Position numbers and translations under genes: made by a program. A stretch of 6,297 bases of DNA from Clostridia bacterium (GTDB taxonomy: Bacteria; Bacillota_A; Clostridia; Oscillospirales; CAG-272): positions 1 through 6,297 of the forward strand of contig JAFXNX010000014.1 in NCBI GenBank assembly GCA_017529175.1, written 5' to 3'. The notes under the pieces were generated by a model that was not told the origin of the DNA, searched no databases, and worked only from the letters and a program-made list of their open reading frames with translations. Of the stretch, positions 5,583 to 6,297 are shown piece after piece. How positions within the stretch are numbered: position 1 is the stretch's first letter; each line of letters begins with the position of its first letter.

Positions 5583-5614
5583 CCACCCGCGAAAGCGGGT
5601 GGTATTTCATTTTC
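5583..5614 (+). terminator. Terminator-like hairpin after fucO
   Basis: CCACCCGC (5583-5590), loop GAAA, GCGGGTGG (5595-5602) form a perfect 8-bp GC-rich stem with a tetraloop, followed by the T-rich TATTTCATTTTC. It lies 20 bases past the fucO stop and is the likely terminator. It could alternatively be the right-end hairpin of the adjacent insertion sequence. Confidence 0.65.
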
Positions 5615-5653
5615 GGGCAAAGCCCTAATAATACAGGCGACGCACAAGTGCGT
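5615..5653. repeat. Two short hairpins in the right-end region of the IS200 element
   Basis: GGGC-AAA-GCCC occupies 5615-5625 and ACGCAC-AA-GTGCGT 5640-5653. With the stem at 5583-5602 this makes three hairpins in the 120 bases between fucO and tnpA. IS200/IS605 transposases recognise one subterminal hairpin per end; which of these serves as the right-end hairpin is not decidable by eye. Confidence 0.5.
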
Positions 5654-5682
5654 ACGAGCGGGCCTGCCAGCCACGCATGATA

Positions 5683-6144
5683 TTATTTGCTACCCGTGAA
5701 CGGGTCTCTCGGATCGAAGAGGCTCAACTGGTCGGCTTCTTTGTCAGCTTTCAGCTGATTCTCTATATAACTTTTTATCGCTGCAGTATTTTTGCCCACT
5801 GTATCGACATAGTATCCCTTGCACCAAAATTCGCGGTTTCGGTATGCAAACTTCATGTTCCCGAACCCTTGAAAAATCATCAAACTGCTTTTCCCTTTCA
5901 AGTACCCCATGAATCCCGAAACGCTCATTTTGGGCGGTATGCTCACCAGCATATGTATGTGATCCGGGCATACCTCTCCTTCGATTATCTCTACGCCTTT
6001 CCATTGGCACAGCGTTCGCAGTATCTCTCGTTTTGCGTCTCTCTTCTCTTCGTAAAATACTTTTCTTCTGTACTTCGGTGCAAACACTATATGATATTTG
6101 CAATTCCATTTCGTATGTGTTAATCTATTACTGGCGTTTTCCAT
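5683..6144 (-). CDS. tnpA: IS200-type TnpA transposase, Y1 HUH single-strand transposase
   Basis: This is a 153-residue protein, the usual full length for IS200-group TnpA. It opens with a KYHIVFAPKYRRKVFY core. The HUH metal-binding motif is His62-Ile-His64 in CPDHIHMLVSIPPK. The catalytic tyrosine is Tyr126 in SYIENQ, with Gln130 in the expected Y-x3-Q spacing. It also carries the family segment SVSGFMGYLKGKSSLMIF. The enzyme cuts and rejoins one DNA strand at subterminal hairpins as a dimer. All catalytic residues are present with no frameshift, so the gene looks functional. The ATG is supported by AGGAGG (6152-6157) 7 bases upstream, but that site is buried in a long leader stem (6153-6216), which should keep expression low. 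Confidence 0.95.
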   Translation of the reverse strand: MENASNRLTHTKWNCKYHIVFAPKYRRKVFYEEKRDAKREILRTLCQWKGVEIIEGEVCPDHIHMLVSIPPKMSVSGFMGYLKGKSSLMIFQGFGNMKFAYRNREFWCKGYYVDTVGKNTAAIKSYIENQLKADKEADQLSLFDPRDPFTGSK

Positions 6145-6152
6145 TTAACGTC

Positions 6153-6216
6153 CTCCTGATGTGTTTTTTTATTTGCGTAACTGGCAGGTCACGCTTCTAT
6201 TTTAACACATCAGGAG
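6153..6216 (-). promoter_or_regulatory. tnpA leader stem that sequesters the ribosome binding site
   Basis: CTCCTGATGTGTT (6153-6165) and AACACATCAGGAG (6204-6216) are a perfect 13-bp inverted repeat. In the tnpA transcript the upstream copy pairs with the segment containing AGGAG of the Shine-Dalgarno. The inside of the loop adds partial pairing (GCGT 6175-6178 with ACGC 6191-6194). Ribosome access would be blocked, matching the known translational restraint in IS200 leaders. Confidence 0.8.
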
Positions 6217-6252
6217 TTTTCTTTCTTGCCTCATCGGCTTAGCCTCTTCTCT

Positions 6253-6273
6253 ACCCCGCCACTATGGCGGGGT
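6253..6273. repeat. Left-end hairpin of the IS200 element
   Basis: ACCCCGCC (6253-6260), loop ACTAT, GGCGGGGT (6266-6273) form a perfect 8-bp stem, followed on the + strand by TTT. Its place upstream of tnpA fits the subterminal left-end hairpin recognised by TnpA. The T-tract could also let it terminate + strand transcription entering or leaving the element. Confidence 0.65.
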
Positions 6274-6297
6274 TTTGGTATACAAGAAAAAAGGCGC

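Larger units (their letters stand above)
5615..6285 (-). mobile_element. IS200-type insertion sequence (IS200/IS605 family), boundaries approximate
   Basis: The element has a single intact tnpA on the minus strand and no tnpB, with subterminal hairpins on both sides, as in the IS200 group. Such elements move as single-stranded DNA, have no terminal inverted repeats and make no target duplication, so the exact ends cannot be read directly. The left end (5' of tnpA, high coordinates) should lie just outside the hairpin at 6253-6273, probably near the A/T-run at about 6280-6292. The right end lies somewhere in the hairpin-rich 5583-5660 stretch. Confidence 0.7.

Overview
The window looks like chromosome of an anaerobic, Clostridia-like Firmicute, quite possibly a gut commensal. 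The main grounds are an oxygen-scavenging flavodiiron protein with rubredoxin, an Isf-type iron-sulfur flavoprotein, a FucO-type lactaldehyde reductase, strong GGAGG ribosome binding sites, compact single-gene transcription units and an IS200-type element. The genus cannot be named from this alone. Most genes are moderately GC-rich by eye; 2206-3350 is clearly AT-rich and looks foreign.

Region 1 (1-2205), oxygen/NO defence. A long multidomain gene encodes a flavodiiron protein: metallo-beta-lactamase-fold diiron domain, flavodoxin, flavin reductase and rubredoxin-like domain. A stand-alone rubredoxin follows 31 bases later. The first ~310 bases are not the true 5' end of this gene. Read on the minus strand they encode the flavodoxin domain of a second, diverged flavodiiron paralogue. 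The two pieces meet head to head at 309-314, so the + strand gene has lost its N-terminus and two iron ligands. This is an inversion in tandem paralogues, or an assembly or amplification chimera. A hairpin-rich spacer and a terminator close the unit.

Region 2 (2206-3554), AT-rich accessory pair. A minus-strand TupA-type ATP-grasp gene of surface-polysaccharide type is divergent from a small XRE repressor gene. The ATP-grasp gene has a good promoter, ribosome binding site and ATG, but an in-frame TGA at codon 28 makes it a probable pseudogene. The intergenic region resembles a miniature phage-type switch. Two related 19-bp operators (9-1-9) sit 25 bp apart, one in the -35/-10 spacer of the minus-strand promoter, the other just upstream of the XRE -10 box.

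Region 3 (3555-5614), redox metabolism. An Isf-type flavoprotein and a FucO-type iron alcohol dehydrogenase each have their own sigma-A-like promoter with a 17-bp spacer. The fucO transcript should begin almost exactly at a stable hairpin, and a GAAA-loop hairpin lies after the gene.

Region 4 (5615-6297), a probably complete IS200-type insertion sequence with one intact minus-strand tnpA. Its 5' leader can form a 13-bp stem that buries the Shine-Dalgarno sequence, and terminal-type hairpins flank it.

No wholly new multigene system is evident. The points most worth following up are the flavodiiron inversion junction, the nonsense-interrupted ATP-grasp gene and the two-operator divergent switch.
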